Source: Chitinispirillaceae bacterium (lineage in GTDB: Bacteria > Fibrobacterota > Chitinivibrionia > Chitinivibrionales > Chitinispirillaceae). Taken from it: a stretch of DNA of 64,000 bases. Position numbers and translations under genes: made by a program. Where the stretch lies: positions 1-64,000 of the forward strand of contig JAFGIN010000151.1 in the NCBI GenBank assembly GCA_016929595.1, read 5' to 3'. Below the pieces are notes generated by a model. The model did not search any database, was not told the origin of the DNA, and saw only the letters and a list, made by a program, of their open reading frames with translations. Positions 42,269 to 52,061 of this stretch are shown in pieces; within the stretch, counting starts at the first letter, position 1; each line of letters starts with the position of its first letter.

Positions 42269-44359
42269 TTACTGTGTTGATATCATGCCTAATGAACGAA
42301 TCTCTATACCTGAAACAATTTCATTATATGATAATACTATTAATTCACTGTAATTGTTCTCGGTAAGACGCTTGAATGCACTCCGGATTGTCGGAGAGCA
42401 CAATAAAATCGGTATATCTCCGGTCGTTTTTACTTTTTCAATAACAGGACGTGTCATTTCGAGTATTTTCCCGATCTCAGTCGGTGATATTCCAAATCTG
42501 AACCCCGATTCATTCTCCTGTAAAGTTCCTTCAAGCTTCGCTTCAAGATTAGGATCGAGTGTAATAACCGGTATGATATCATTCTCACCCTTAAATGTTT
42601 CGCATATTTGCTTTGCCAATGCATTTCTGACATATTCCGTAAGGATTTCTGTATTTTTATTTCTTTGAGCCACATTGGCCAGTGTTTCCAGAATTAATTG
42701 CAGATCGCGAATTGAGACTCTTTCTCTGAGCAGATTCTGCAATACCTTATGAACATCCCCGACTGACAATACACCTGGAATCAGTTCGTCTACAAGTACC
42801 GTATTGGTTTCCTTAACTGTATCAAGCAATTGACGAACATCCTGCCGTGTTAATAATTCGAAAGCATGCTTTCGTACAATTTCTGTTAAATGTGTCGCCA
42901 GAACCGCTGGTAATTCAACGACTGTATACCCGGACATTTCGGCATCATCTTTCTGACTTTCAGTAATCCATAATGCAGGCAGTCCGAATGCAGGTTCAAC
43001 GGTCTGGATCCCCCTGATTTTCTTTGTTGCAGTACCAGGATCCATTGCCAGGTATGCCCCATTCATCAGTTCACCTTTACCAACAAGTATTGTTCGTATT
43101 TTAATCCTGTATTCATTTGGTTTGAGCTGAATATTATCACGTATTCTTATTGGTGGAATAATGATGCCCAATTCTGTCGCAAGTTGTCTTCTGATCAAAG
43201 TGATCCGATCCAGAAGGTCCCCTCCCTGCTTGACATCAACAAGCGCGATCAGTCCATACCCGATCTCAAGTTCCATTGGATCGATATGAAGATAATCCTC
43301 CACGCGCTCTTCCTGTTCCGGTTGTTTGATTTCCTGTTTACTTTCTTCAGCAGTCTTTTTCTTTTCCTGGTTTTTTCCAACAAAAACAGCGGCAATACAT
43401 GCAGCACCAAGAATTATGAACGGTACTTTAGGAAACCCTGGAATAACAGCAAACAGTAACATAAGGCCACCGGCAACACCGAGTATCTTTGGATTTGATA
43501 AAAGTTGTCCGGTAATTTCATTTCCAAGATCATTCTGTGATGCTGCGCGGCTTACAAGAATACCTGCACCTGTCGATATCATGAGCGCCGGAATCTGGGA
43601 AACAAGACCATCACCAATCGTCAGTTGTGTATACGTGGACAGGGCTTCTGTAACACCCATTCCTAACTGCGCCATACCAATTATAAACCCGCCGATAACA
43701 TTTATGATGGTAATCAATATCCCCGCTACCGCATCACCTCGAACAAACTTTGAAGCTCCATCCATCGCGCCATAAAAATCGGCTTCTCTTGCAATTTGCA
43801 CTCTTCTGTTTCTCGCCTGCTCTTCATTGATCGTTCCAGCGTTAAGATCAGCATCAATGGCCATCTGCTTTCCAGGCATCGCATCCAATGTGAACCTTGC
43901 CGCAACTTCAGCAATTCTTCCGGCGCCTTTTGTAATAACGACAAACTGAATGATTACAATTATCAGGAATATTATCGAACCAACAACCATATTCCCTTTT
44001 GTAACGAATGTTCCAAAAACCTCTATAACCTCCCCGGCATCAGCCTGACTCAGAATCAGACGTGTTGAAGCAACATTCAATGATAACCGAAACAGTGTGA
44101 CAGTAAGCAGCAGAGATGGGAATACAGAAAATTCAAGGGCTTCACGAGCGTACATCGATACAAGCAGTATTATTATTGCAATTCCAAGATTCAAGGTTAA
44201 AAGTATATCCAGGAAAAAAGGCGGTACCGGGATAATCATCACAATGAGAATTCCAACTACACCCAGCACAATAATCAGATCACGCTGTTTAGTGATACTC
44301 TTCAAAAATGAATTTCCCATTATGCTTTGCATTGAAGAGGCCATGGTTCTGGAATTCAA
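42269..44359 (-). CDS. flhA: Flagellar export gate protein FlhA
   Basis: 696 residues, normal FlhA length. The N-terminal half has eight or so transmembrane helices and the FHIPEP motif region (PSLLLTVTLFRLSLNVASTR, then LDAMPGKQMAIDADLNAGTI). The C-terminal cytoplasmic domain has GYGLIALVDVKQGGDLLDRI and LPAVLATHLTEIVRKHAFEL. The start is TTG, overlapping the stop of the Ig-repeat lipoprotein gene (TTGA). ATG 44344 is an alternative five codons in. It forms the proton-linked export gate with FlhB and FliPQR. Confidence 0.95.
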   Translation of the reverse strand: MNSRTMASSMQSIMGNSFLKSITKQRDLIIVLGVVGILIVMIIPVPPFFLDILLTLNLGIAIIILLVSMYAREALEFSVFPSLLLTVTLFRLSLNVASTRLILSQADAGEVIEVFGTFVTKGNMVVGSIIFLIIVIIQFVVITKGAGRIAEVAARFTLDAMPGKQMAIDADLNAGTINEEQARNRRVQIAREADFYGAMDGASKFVRGDAVAGILITIINVIGGFIIGMAQLGMGVTEALSTYTQLTIGDGLVSQIPALMISTGAGILVSRAASQNDLGNEITGQLLSNPKILGVAGGLMLLFAVIPGFPKVPFIILGAACIAAVFVGKNQEKKKTAEESKQEIKQPEQEERVEDYLHIDPMELEIGYGLIALVDVKQGGDLLDRITLIRRQLATELGIIIPPIRIRDNIQLKPNEYRIKIRTILVGKGELMNGAYLAMDPGTATKKIRGIQTVEPAFGLPALWITESQKDDAEMSGYTVVELPAVLATHLTEIVRKHAFELLTRQDVRQLLDTVKETNTVLVDELIPGVLSVGDVHKVLQNLLRERVSIRDLQLILETLANVAQRNKNTEILTEYVRNALAKQICETFKGENDIIPVITLDPNLEAKLEGTLQENESGFRFGISPTEIGKILEMTRPVIEKVKTTGDIPILLCSPTIRSAFKRLTENNYSELIVLSYNEIVSGIEIRSLGMISTQ

Positions 44360-46326
44360 TTTCCGCTGCCTTTTACATTAAGATATACGTTTCTGATCGT
44401 ATAGTTTTTTATATCGTTGACAGAAATGATAAGAGTATCGGTATACGTCGAATCTACAGTCATATAATTACTCATCGTTTTTGAAATCTTTGAAATTCTG
44501 TTTTTATATAAAGATTCGCATCCAATTGTCAAAGTATCCCCCTGAAGATCGCGTGCAAAGACCGACACCGTTAAGGTATCGGGATAGACTGCAGCATATA
44601 CTATGTCTTTTTGAACATCTTTAAATACAGCGCTATCTATGATTATACTATCTATAACAGGTTCAGGCGAGTTAACATTCAAAAAGACTTTGAAAACATC
44701 AGTTAAAGCACCGTCAGTAATTGACAAAGATAGCGTATCAATACCTTTGGCGGAATGTGTCCGTAATATCAATCTATTCTCCACCTTTGATGTAACCCTG
44801 GATGAGTCTTTGATTTTCCATGAATATTTCACGGTATCTGCATTATCCAGATCCCGTATCCAGGTAGTCACAACGATCTGTTCATTATAAAAAGCCTGAT
44901 ACCATTCTGTACCACCTGGATTTTTATAATTTTTACCATTTATTTTCAGACTGTCAAATAGTGGAAAAATATCGTGTATATTGACAATAATCAGACTTTT
45001 CGCTGTAAGTTCATTATCAGAAACAGTAACCGTAATCGTATCTCTTGTTATAAGAAGTGGAGCAGAATAAACGACCGTACTTCCGGTATCGCTATTGAGT
45101 TTTCCTTTCTTTGCGTCCCATACGCAGGACAGTATAGTACTGTCGGGGTCATATAATTCGAGTGAGAGCTTTATTTTCTCAGACCCGATTCCATCTAAAA
45201 ACGTAAGGGCAGTATTAGTATCATTAACTACTGAACTGTCTGCAATAACCTTTTCAATAACTGGAGGTTTATTCTGGATTCTCTTTCCAATAAAGATGTA
45301 CCCAACAGTGCTGTCACCTTTGGAATCATGTAAAACGACAAGAAGCGTATCTATATTAAAGATATTTCTGGTTGCAACTACTTTGCAGTTTGAACTAGTA
45401 CAAATCAGCGATACACTGGCATTATTACCCGTATCTGGTATTAAGAGATTTTTTTTCAGGCTCCACTTTATTGTTGAAACCGTATCATAATTATCATGAT
45501 AATACAGTTTCAACCTCAATGTATCAATTTTTTCAAAGACAGCACTGGTCTTCCCACCTGAAAATTTGAACATTCCAGTGTTTATACGTACGCTATCGAT
45601 TACCGGTGGTGTATTAGGATAAACACGTTCAAGATAGAGTTCTTTCACAGCCTGCCCCTGAGCACGATCATACAGGGTAAAAATAAGAGTATCTTTAAAC
45701 TGTCCCGATGGACTGACATAACCAACACGAAATGGTTCTCCCGGGTATTTTTCCAATAGGTAATTACTCCCTGAAATGACCATATCAGGAGTTTTATTAT
45801 CAAGATCCCTGGCATACACTCTTATATTGAGCTTACGTATGGAATCATGAACATTTAATTTCCAGATCATTTCAGACGGTTTGAATGTTCGCGTACTTGC
45901 TTTCAGGCTGTCTATCACTACCGGTAAATTACTTACTTTTACGATAACAGGATTACTTCTCTTTATGTTCCCTCCTGTTCCGATATAGATTGTGTCATAG
46001 TAAAAATTATCAACAGAATCTTTATATCGCGGGTAGCTTTTCCATGAAAGGTATGCATGAAATTTTCTTCTATTCTTCAGGTACGTTGTATCATCAGCAC
46101 TATACAATCCACTCCCGGTTTTCCATGTCAATGATGAGAAAGATAGCGAATCGTTAGTTTCGATAATAGCGAGAATTGGCTCACCTGTAAATTCCGCAGC
46201 CACATTACCGGCATATTCAAGATTCAGCCGGATGGAATAGGTATGTTCGTTTTCAACAGGCATTGGTGAACAAAACAGGAAAACAACCACAAAAGATATG
46301 ATTATTCTTTGAATAGTCACTTTCAT
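44356..46326 (-). CDS. 656-residue Ig/cadherin-like repeat lipoprotein inside the flagellar operon
   Basis: The N-terminal signal (VTIQRIIISFVVVFLFC) ends in a Cys at 19 that could be lipidated. The rest is built from about six beta-rich modules of 80-100 residues, each opening with a PPVIDS-like phrase (LPVVIDSLKAS, TPPVIDSVRIN, KPPVIEKVIAD, FPLFDSLKING, EPVIDSIIIDS). Each contains a D-x-D-like DLDN/DPDS element typical of PKD or cadherin-type folds. No flagellar family is recognised. It overlaps flhB by four bases (ATGA) and flhA by four (TTGA), so it is locked into the operon between two export-gate genes. A periplasmic or outer-membrane partner of the basal body or an adhesin is possible. 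Confidence 0.65.
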   Translation of the reverse strand: MKVTIQRIIISFVVVFLFCSPMPVENEHTYSIRLNLEYAGNVAAEFTGEPILAIIETNDSLSFSSLTWKTGSGLYSADDTTYLKNRRKFHAYLSWKSYPRYKDSVDNFYYDTIYIGTGGNIKRSNPVIVKVSNLPVVIDSLKASTRTFKPSEMIWKLNVHDSIRKLNIRVYARDLDNKTPDMVISGSNYLLEKYPGEPFRVGYVSPSGQFKDTLIFTLYDRAQGQAVKELYLERVYPNTPPVIDSVRINTGMFKFSGGKTSAVFEKIDTLRLKLYYHDNYDTVSTIKWSLKKNLLIPDTGNNASVSLICTSSNCKVVATRNIFNIDTLLVVLHDSKGDSTVGYIFIGKRIQNKPPVIEKVIADSSVVNDTNTALTFLDGIGSEKIKLSLELYDPDSTILSCVWDAKKGKLNSDTGSTVVYSAPLLITRDTITVTVSDNELTAKSLIIVNIHDIFPLFDSLKINGKNYKNPGGTEWYQAFYNEQIVVTTWIRDLDNADTVKYSWKIKDSSRVTSKVENRLILRTHSAKGIDTLSLSITDGALTDVFKVFLNVNSPEPVIDSIIIDSAVFKDVQKDIVYAAVYPDTLTVSVFARDLQGDTLTIGCESLYKNRISKISKTMSNYMTVDSTYTDTLIISVNDIKNYTIRNVYLNVKGSGN

Positions 46327-47393
46327 GCAGCACTCCGGTTTTTTAATTTCAATACATAAGCCAGAATTTCAGCTATAGCAGTAAAAAATTCTATCGGTAT
46401 CGGTGACCCTTCAGTAACTTTATCATACATTGCTCTTGCAAGAGGTTTATCTTCAACAATCGGAATATTATTATCTATAGCAGTCTTTTTAATCTTAGCC
46501 GCAACGAGTCGTTTTCCTTTTGCAACAACAACCGGCGTATCATTTTCTAATGGTTCATATCGGATTGCGATTGCTATATGTGTAGGGTTTGTGACAACAA
46601 CAGTAGCTTTTGGCACCTGTTCCATCATTCTTCGTCTTGCCATTTCACGCTGAAGTGAACGAATTCTGGATTTTACAAGCGGATCACCATCCATCTGTTT
46701 TCGTTCCTCTTTTACCTCTTGTTTTGACATTTTCAACTGTTTTTCATGTTCATATCTCTGCCATGCATAGTCAAGAGCGGCTATTACGATTAAAATAACA
46801 GATATTCTTATAATTACATCAAAGCTTGTTGTTAAGATGAATCCCCATATTAACATAACCGACGAATCTGATAGTACTACCATCTCCTCAAAAGCTGCTT
46901 TGATAGTAACCCATGCAACTAAGGAAATAATTGATAATTTAAGAAGATTTTTAATTAATTCAACTACCGATCGCATTGAAAACAGTCTCTTGAAACCGCT
47001 AATTGGATTGATTTTTTCAAAATTTGGCATAATTGGTTTCAATGTAAACAAAAACCCAATCTGAACAACATTTGCGATTACTCCTATCAGAAGGATAACA
47101 CCAGCCACCGGCGTTATACATTTAAAAAATATTAAAGAAGCTTCTTTGGATATATAAACCAGTTCATTCACACTCATTTCCAATCTGCTCGAATGAATTA
47201 TAAATCTTTCCAGAAGAAATCCAAGTTGTCCCTGCATCCAGGAGCCGGTTATTTTCAACATGATAACAGCCGACAGCAGAACCAATACGGAATTCACTTC
47301 CGTACTTTTGGCAACAGTTCCTTTCTCTCTTGCATCCTGACGTTTCTTATCAGATGGCGTTTCGGTCCGTTCTTCTGAACTTTCATCAGCCAC
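46323..47393 (-). CDS. flhB: Flagellar export switch protein FlhB
   Basis: 356 residues. An N-terminal EERTETPSDKKRQDAREKG precedes four transmembrane helices. The C-terminal domain has the self-cleaving VVVTNPTHIAIAIRYEP site. FlhB switches export specificity from rod/hook to filament proteins when cleaved and in contact with FliK, which is encoded upstream in the same operon. 19 bp from fliR. Confidence 0.96.
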   Translation of the reverse strand: MADESSEERTETPSDKKRQDAREKGTVAKSTEVNSVLVLLSAVIMLKITGSWMQGQLGFLLERFIIHSSRLEMSVNELVYISKEASLIFFKCITPVAGVILLIGVIANVVQIGFLFTLKPIMPNFEKINPISGFKRLFSMRSVVELIKNLLKLSIISLVAWVTIKAAFEEMVVLSDSSVMLIWGFILTTSFDVIIRISVILIVIAALDYAWQRYEHEKQLKMSKQEVKEERKQMDGDPLVKSRIRSLQREMARRRMMEQVPKATVVVTNPTHIAIAIRYEPLENDTPVVVAKGKRLVAAKIKKTAIDNNIPIVEDKPLARAMYDKVTEGSPIPIEFFTAIAEILAYVLKLKNRSAA

Positions 47394-47412
47394 AATATCA
47401 CTTGAATCCTTC

Positions 47413-48201
47413 TTAAGACATTATAGTAATCAATTTGTTAATATCAATGATTAACACCTCAAATGTTTTTCTAAACAGCGTTGAAAGCATAGGTAATACC
47501 AGAATAGCGGTCATTAAACCAGTAACGATTTTTAATGGCATACCGACAAAAAAGATGTTGATTTGAGGTACCGTTCTGGCCACGACTCCAAGAGCAACTT
47601 CAGTTATCAGTAATGTTACAAATATTGGTGCTGCAAATTTTATCGCACATACAAAAATACCGGCAAAAATTGAAACAACACCTCCTGCAATTGATACATT
47701 TTCCAATCTGAGAGCAGTAAGAGGAACCGTTTCAAAACTTTTTTGTATGGATAGGATAAAAAAGTAATGGCCGTTAAACAAAAGGAATAATATTGTAAAA
47801 AGTATTACCTGAAACTGTCCGAATACAGTAACAGGTTCATCATTAAATGGATCCATCAATTCAACAAATCCAAAACCGATTTCACTATCAATCAACCATC
47901 CGCCTATTTGTACTGCAGTAAAGAGCATCGAAGATACAAATCCGATGATCAAGCCAAACAGAATTTCTTTCAAAATGGATAAAATAAACCCCGGGACATT
48001 ACCTGATTGAATCAAAACACTCTGCATTGATGGATTGGTTCTGAATATGATCATCGTCAATATCAGCCAGAAAGCAACTTTTGCCTGCATAGGAATTGAT
48101 TGCGAGCCGAAAATCGGCATCAACGCCATTATTGTACTGATCCTTGTGAAGATCAGCAGGAATGTTTCTATTTCATTGACTCCTATAAGGTTATTCATCA
48201 A
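47413..48201 (-). CDS. fliR: Flagellar export protein FliR
   Basis: 262 residues with about six membrane helices. Characteristic regions are FTRISTIMALMPIFGSQSIP near the start, KEILFGLIIGFVSSMLF and VTLLITEVALGVVARTVPQI. It forms the export-gate core with FliP and FliQ. The start overlaps the fliQ stop by four bases. Confidence 0.93.
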   Translation of the reverse strand: MMNNLIGVNEIETFLLIFTRISTIMALMPIFGSQSIPMQAKVAFWLILTMIIFRTNPSMQSVLIQSGNVPGFILSILKEILFGLIIGFVSSMLFTAVQIGGWLIDSEIGFGFVELMDPFNDEPVTVFGQFQVILFTILFLLFNGHYFFILSIQKSFETVPLTALRLENVSIAGGVVSIFAGIFVCAIKFAAPIFVTLLITEVALGVVARTVPQINIFFVGMPLKIVTGLMTAILVLPMLSTLFRKTFEVLIIDINKLITIMS

Positions 48202-48467
48202 TGGCCAATTTTCCCGATCAACTCAAAAAGTGAAATGGTATATTCAATTATTTTTAAAAGCATCCATGGCATTAGAATGAGGAATACGAGAACCATCGAT
48301 AAAATTTTTGGAATAAATGTCAATGTCATTTCATGTATTTGTGTGACAGCCTGAAAAACACCAACAATTAAACCAACGACAAGCCCAACGATCATTATTG
48401 GCCCTGAAACAAGCAACGTTACCCATAATGCCTGCCTGCCAATATCTATCACCATTGATGGATCCAT
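48198..48467 (-). CDS. fliQ: Flagellar export protein FliQ
   Basis: 89 residues, two transmembrane helices. The central PIMIVGLVVGLIVGVFQAVT followed by QIHEMTLTFIPKIL is diagnostic. Four copies surround the FliP5-FliR core of the gate. It lies 23 bp after fliP. Confidence 0.95.
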   Translation of the reverse strand: MDPSMVIDIGRQALWVTLLVSGPIMIVGLVVGLIVGVFQAVTQIHEMTLTFIPKILSMVLVFLILMPWMLLKIIEYTISLFELIGKIGH

Positions 48468-48490
48468 ACAAATTCTCTTTCCAGATGTAT

Positions 48491-49285
48491 CTAGTTGAAA
48501 GATACCAGTAACTGCTTAACTATCAAATGCCATCCATCAACCAGCACAAACAGAATAATTTTAAATGGCATGGAAATCATAACCGGAGGCAGCATCATCA
48601 TACCCATGGATAATAAGATGCTCGCTACAACCATATCAATAACGAGAAACGGTATATACAGTATAAAACCGATTATAAACCCATTCTTTAATTCACCGGT
48701 GATAAATGCAGGTATAATGACTTCCAGAGGTAAATCATCTACATTTCTTGGAATTTTTGCATGTGCAATTCTTACAAATAATGCAACATCTTTTTCATTT
48801 ACCTGACGCAGCATAAAACTGCGCACCGGTTTTACTGCAATATCGACGGCCTCTGAAAATTTTATTTTTTCTTTTAAAAACGGTTGAATAGCGTCATTAT
48901 TTATTTCATTGTAAACCGGCATCATAACAAAAATGGTCAGAAACAGTGCCAATCCAGCCATTATTTGATCGGGCGGCATTGTTTGTGTCCCCAGAGCACG
49001 TCTTAAAAATGACAGTACAATAATTATGCGGACAAAAGATGTCATCATTATAAGTATTGATGGAGCTATGGCAAGAATTGTTATCAAAAAAACTATTTGT
49101 AAAGCTACAGCTACATCTCCCGGTTTGTCAGAATTGCCTACTGATAATGAAAGCTTTGGTAAAAGCTGAGCAAAGGTCTGAGAACATTGAAATAGTAACA
49201 GCAGAATTGAAGTAAATACCACTTTTGCATTAAATATTTTTTTGAGAGTGCCATGATTTTTATCTGTTTTTTTTCTAAAGCTCAT
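48491..49285 (-). CDS. fliP: Flagellar export protein FliP
   Basis: 264 residues. A cleavable signal sequence near the N-terminus (VVFTSILLLLFQCSQTFAQ) is followed by the FliP core: FLRRALGTQTMPPDQIMAGL, ALFVRIAH, IPAFITGELKNGFIIGF and LPPVMISMPFKIILFVLVDG with WHL. Pentamer in the export gate. Confidence 0.95.
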   Translation of the reverse strand: MSFRKKTDKNHGTLKKIFNAKVVFTSILLLLFQCSQTFAQLLPKLSLSVGNSDKPGDVAVALQIVFLITILAIAPSILIMMTSFVRIIIVLSFLRRALGTQTMPPDQIMAGLALFLTIFVMMPVYNEINNDAIQPFLKEKIKFSEAVDIAVKPVRSFMLRQVNEKDVALFVRIAHAKIPRNVDDLPLEVIIPAFITGELKNGFIIGFILYIPFLVIDMVVASILLSMGMMMLPPVMISMPFKIILFVLVDGWHLIVKQLLVSFN

Positions 49286-49336
49286 TTAGCTGCCTGCCGA
49301 TACCGATAATAGGGAGAGATGTGGTAATAAAAATTG

Positions 49337-49891
49337 TTATGAATTCTTTTTGAACTTATCCATAAAACTGTTGATCGCATCTTTAAACTGAGTTACAGCA
49401 GTACCACCCTTTGAAGTAGAGATCAGTTCAAGTGCCTTCTGCCCCTCGACTTTATCTATAAGAACCATAGCACCCTGACTCTGTCCAAGTATGTAAACTG
49501 CATCAAGTATTCTTACTATTGTAATTGTCCTGTTTTGTGAGATTGGAAGAACTTCAAGCAGATCCATCGATCCGGGGCCATTATTCTTGATTGTACCTGG
49601 TAGCCCGATTCTTTTAAAAAGCCAGGAAATGCCTGATATCAGCACTATTACAAGCAGTAGATATAGAAGTATTCTTATCAGTATTGCTATAGGATTTTCC
49701 TTCTCATTCTCCCGCACTACTCCGGAATCTTCTTCAACTATCGAACTATTCTGAAGTTCATTGTGCAAAATAGTCATATCAAAACCATCACCTGCGCCGG
49801 ACAATCCTGCATCTTCACCGGAAGCATGCGAACCTGTTATGAAAACCATAACTGTAGCGACAAACAAAATCCCGTTAATTGTCTTTCTCAT
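49337..49891 (-). CDS. fliO: FliO-type flagellar biosynthesis protein
   Basis: 184 residues. A signal peptide (about 1-24) is followed by an acidic linker, one transmembrane helix near 70-92 (AILIRILLYLLLVIVLISGI), and the FliO cytoplasmic domain with MDLLEVLPISQNRTITIVRI and LGQSQGAMVLIDKV. FliO helps assemble the FliP ring. Members are poorly conserved, but position before fliP supports the call. Confidence 0.85.
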   Translation of the reverse strand: MRKTINGILFVATVMVFITGSHASGEDAGLSGAGDGFDMTILHNELQNSSIVEEDSGVVRENEKENPIAILIRILLYLLLVIVLISGISWLFKRIGLPGTIKNNGPGSMDLLEVLPISQNRTITIVRILDAVYILGQSQGAMVLIDKVEGQKALELISTSKGGTAVTQFKDAINSFMDKFKKNS

Positions 49892-49930
49892 TTTACCCTT
49901 TTGATAAATTTCTTCAGATATGACAGGATG

Positions 49931-50989
49931 TTATCTCAAACTCTTAATTCGCTCTTGAGGAGACACCAGCGATACAATCCTGATACCAAAATTCTCATCT
50001 ATTACAACTACTTCACCTTTTGCCACAATTTTATTATTAACCATAAGGTCAACAGGTTCACCAGCAAGACGATCCAGTTCAACAACTGAGCCTGGAGCCA
50101 GTTCCAGAACTCTTTTTATTGACATTATCGATCGTCCAAGTTCTATACTCACATCCAGTTCAATATCAAGCAGCATACTGATATTTTCCTGTGGTGCATT
50201 AAGAGGCTGTCCTGTAAGATTCGTTTCAGTGAAATGTCCGGATGATGAATCAAATGAGGTGACTCTGGAAAGATCATCAAGTTCAGACATATTCAGTCCA
50301 ACACCACTTGAAGGGCTGCTCATTGAATTGGAATCGTTCCCGATTGCTTCAACGATCTGTTCGGTGAGTGCATTGGGAATTAACAATGCAATCCAGGAGT
50401 CTTCCACCCCGTCAAGTTTCAGTGATGTAATGATCATGTCTAGTGAGCCGGCATCCATCGGTGGGTTATCCATATCAAATTCATTTACTACCACACTCCC
50501 TGCGGAGATTTGAATACCCCGTTCACTTCCCAAACTGGTTGTAAATGCACCCATCACCTGATTGAACAGTTCACCAATTGCATCCTTATGATCCTCACTG
50601 TATTCCGCAGTGCCATCTCCCATCATCATTAAATCGGAAAGTATTGCAACATCATTTTTTTTCATTAACAAATAGAATTCACCCTCAAAGCCTGATTTGA
50701 AAGAGAGTGACATGGAAATAGCGACAGACGTAATTTTTTCCTGAATAGCTTCAAAAGAGGCGACCTGGGCCTCCTGGCCGGTAAATGTAGTTGACTTATT
50801 TAAAACAGTTGTTATCACCGTTGAGGCTTGTGTAAAGAAATTTTCATATACATCGTTAAGTACCGGATACTTATCGGTTTGCTGATCACTTCCTGAACCA
50901 CCACCAAACAGTGATGAACTGTCACTGCTGTCAAGTCCTTCGGAATTCAACAGAGCATCTATCTGTTCCTGAGAAAGAATATCACTCAT
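49931..50989 (-). CDS. fliY: Flagellar switch protein FliY/FliN
   Basis: 352 residues from ATG 50989; a longer frame to 51013 would lie over the ribosome site AAGGAGGT. It has an N-terminal FliM/FliY-type peptide (MSDILSQEQIDALLNS), a CheC-like middle (NEFDMDNPPMDAGSLDMIIT and surrounding) and a C-terminal FliN SpoA domain (LDIELDVSIELGRSIMSIKR, then LAGEPVDLMVNNK). The CheC-like middle makes it FliY rather than plain FliN. FliY proteins can dephosphorylate CheY-P in Bacillus; activity here is not shown. It overlaps fliM by eight bases. Confidence 0.9.
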   Translation of the reverse strand: MSDILSQEQIDALLNSEGLDSSDSSSLFGGGSGSDQQTDKYPVLNDVYENFFTQASTVITTVLNKSTTFTGQEAQVASFEAIQEKITSVAISMSLSFKSGFEGEFYLLMKKNDVAILSDLMMMGDGTAEYSEDHKDAIGELFNQVMGAFTTSLGSERGIQISAGSVVVNEFDMDNPPMDAGSLDMIITSLKLDGVEDSWIALLIPNALTEQIVEAIGNDSNSMSSPSSGVGLNMSELDDLSRVTSFDSSSGHFTETNLTGQPLNAPQENISMLLDIELDVSIELGRSIMSIKRVLELAPGSVVELDRLAGEPVDLMVNNKIVAKGEVVVIDENFGIRIVSLVSPQERIKSLR

Positions 50990-52034
50990 AACACCCCGGG
51001 ACCTCCTTCTCAATTATTTTTGTAATACGAACAGCTTTCTTTCTTCCTATAAGGCCTGATTTCGCTGCCATTTTTGTTTTTCCTTCAACCTGGATAAGCA
51101 GATCACTCTCATATGGCTTATCAAGGCACAGAACATCACCACGCTGCAGTTGAAGCAGATCCTTTATGCTTAATTTCGTTGTTCCGATTACACTTGCAAC
51201 TGTTAAATCAACATCCTGCATCTCTTCTTCAAGAACAGACCTGGTTTCCTGTGTGGATGTACTTTGTGAAGACATCCAGGATTCCCCTGACAAATTATTA
51301 ATCACACTCTCCAGAAGCATATAGGGAAAACAGACGCTCATAAGTCCCGACGCGTTCTGCATCCGAACTTCAAGGGAAATAAGTATCACGGTCTCTCCGG
51401 GAGGCGCAATCTGTACAAATTGCGGATTTGTTTCGTAGGCTTCAATTTTCGGACTGAATACTCCAACATGCTCCCAGACATCTTTTAAATCGCTTAAACT
51501 TCTCTCGACAATACGATGTATCACATTCTGTTCAATCAGGGTAAGTTCTCTGTTTTGTTCTGATGGTCTCCCCTGACCACCAAACAACCTGTCAATAATA
51601 AAAAACACAAGTGAAGGATTGATTTCCAGTATGGCATTACCCTCAAGCGGCTCCATTTTAAAAACATAGATACAACTCGGGTTGGAAATCGACATTACAA
51701 ACTCAGAATATGTCAACTGATCAACACTGACAAGCTCAATTTCGACAAATGTCCTCAGGAAATTTGTCAAAGTTGTTGAAAACTGGCGGGCATACCCTTC
51801 ATGAAGGTTTTGAAGGGTTCGCATCTGATCCTTCGAGACACGATCCGGTCTTCTGAAATCGTACAGTGAGAGTGATTTTTCCATTTCAATGGAATCACCA
51901 GCACCAGGTGCGGAACCCATGAATGACGCAGGGGCATCATACGTTGTGGTTTCGGCAACTGGTTCAGCCAATCCTCCTGCAGACACAGCAGAAAGTAAGG
52001 CATCAACTTCTTCCTGAGACAGGATATCACTCAC
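50982..52034 (-). CDS. fliM: Flagellar motor switch protein FliM
   Basis: 350 residues. The CheY-P binding peptide MSDILSQEEVDALLSAV is at the N-terminus. The middle domain has RRPDRVSKDQMRTLQNLHEG and SYSEFV-like sequence (LTYSEFVMSISNPSCIYVFK). A C-terminal SpoA-type domain has LSIKDLLQLQRGDVLCLDKP. Forms the C-ring with FliG and FliY. fliG is not in the window. Confidence 0.95.
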   Translation of the reverse strand: MSDILSQEEVDALLSAVSAGGLAEPVAETTTYDAPASFMGSAPGAGDSIEMEKSLSLYDFRRPDRVSKDQMRTLQNLHEGYARQFSTTLTNFLRTFVEIELVSVDQLTYSEFVMSISNPSCIYVFKMEPLEGNAILEINPSLVFFIIDRLFGGQGRPSEQNRELTLIEQNVIHRIVERSLSDLKDVWEHVGVFSPKIEAYETNPQFVQIAPPGETVILISLEVRMQNASGLMSVCFPYMLLESVINNLSGESWMSSQSTSTQETRSVLEEEMQDVDLTVASVIGTTKLSIKDLLQLQRGDVLCLDKPYESDLLIQVEGKTKMAAKSGLIGRKKAVRITKIIEKEVPGCYE

Positions 52035-52061
52035 GGAAATTTCTCCTGAAAAAACAATCCA

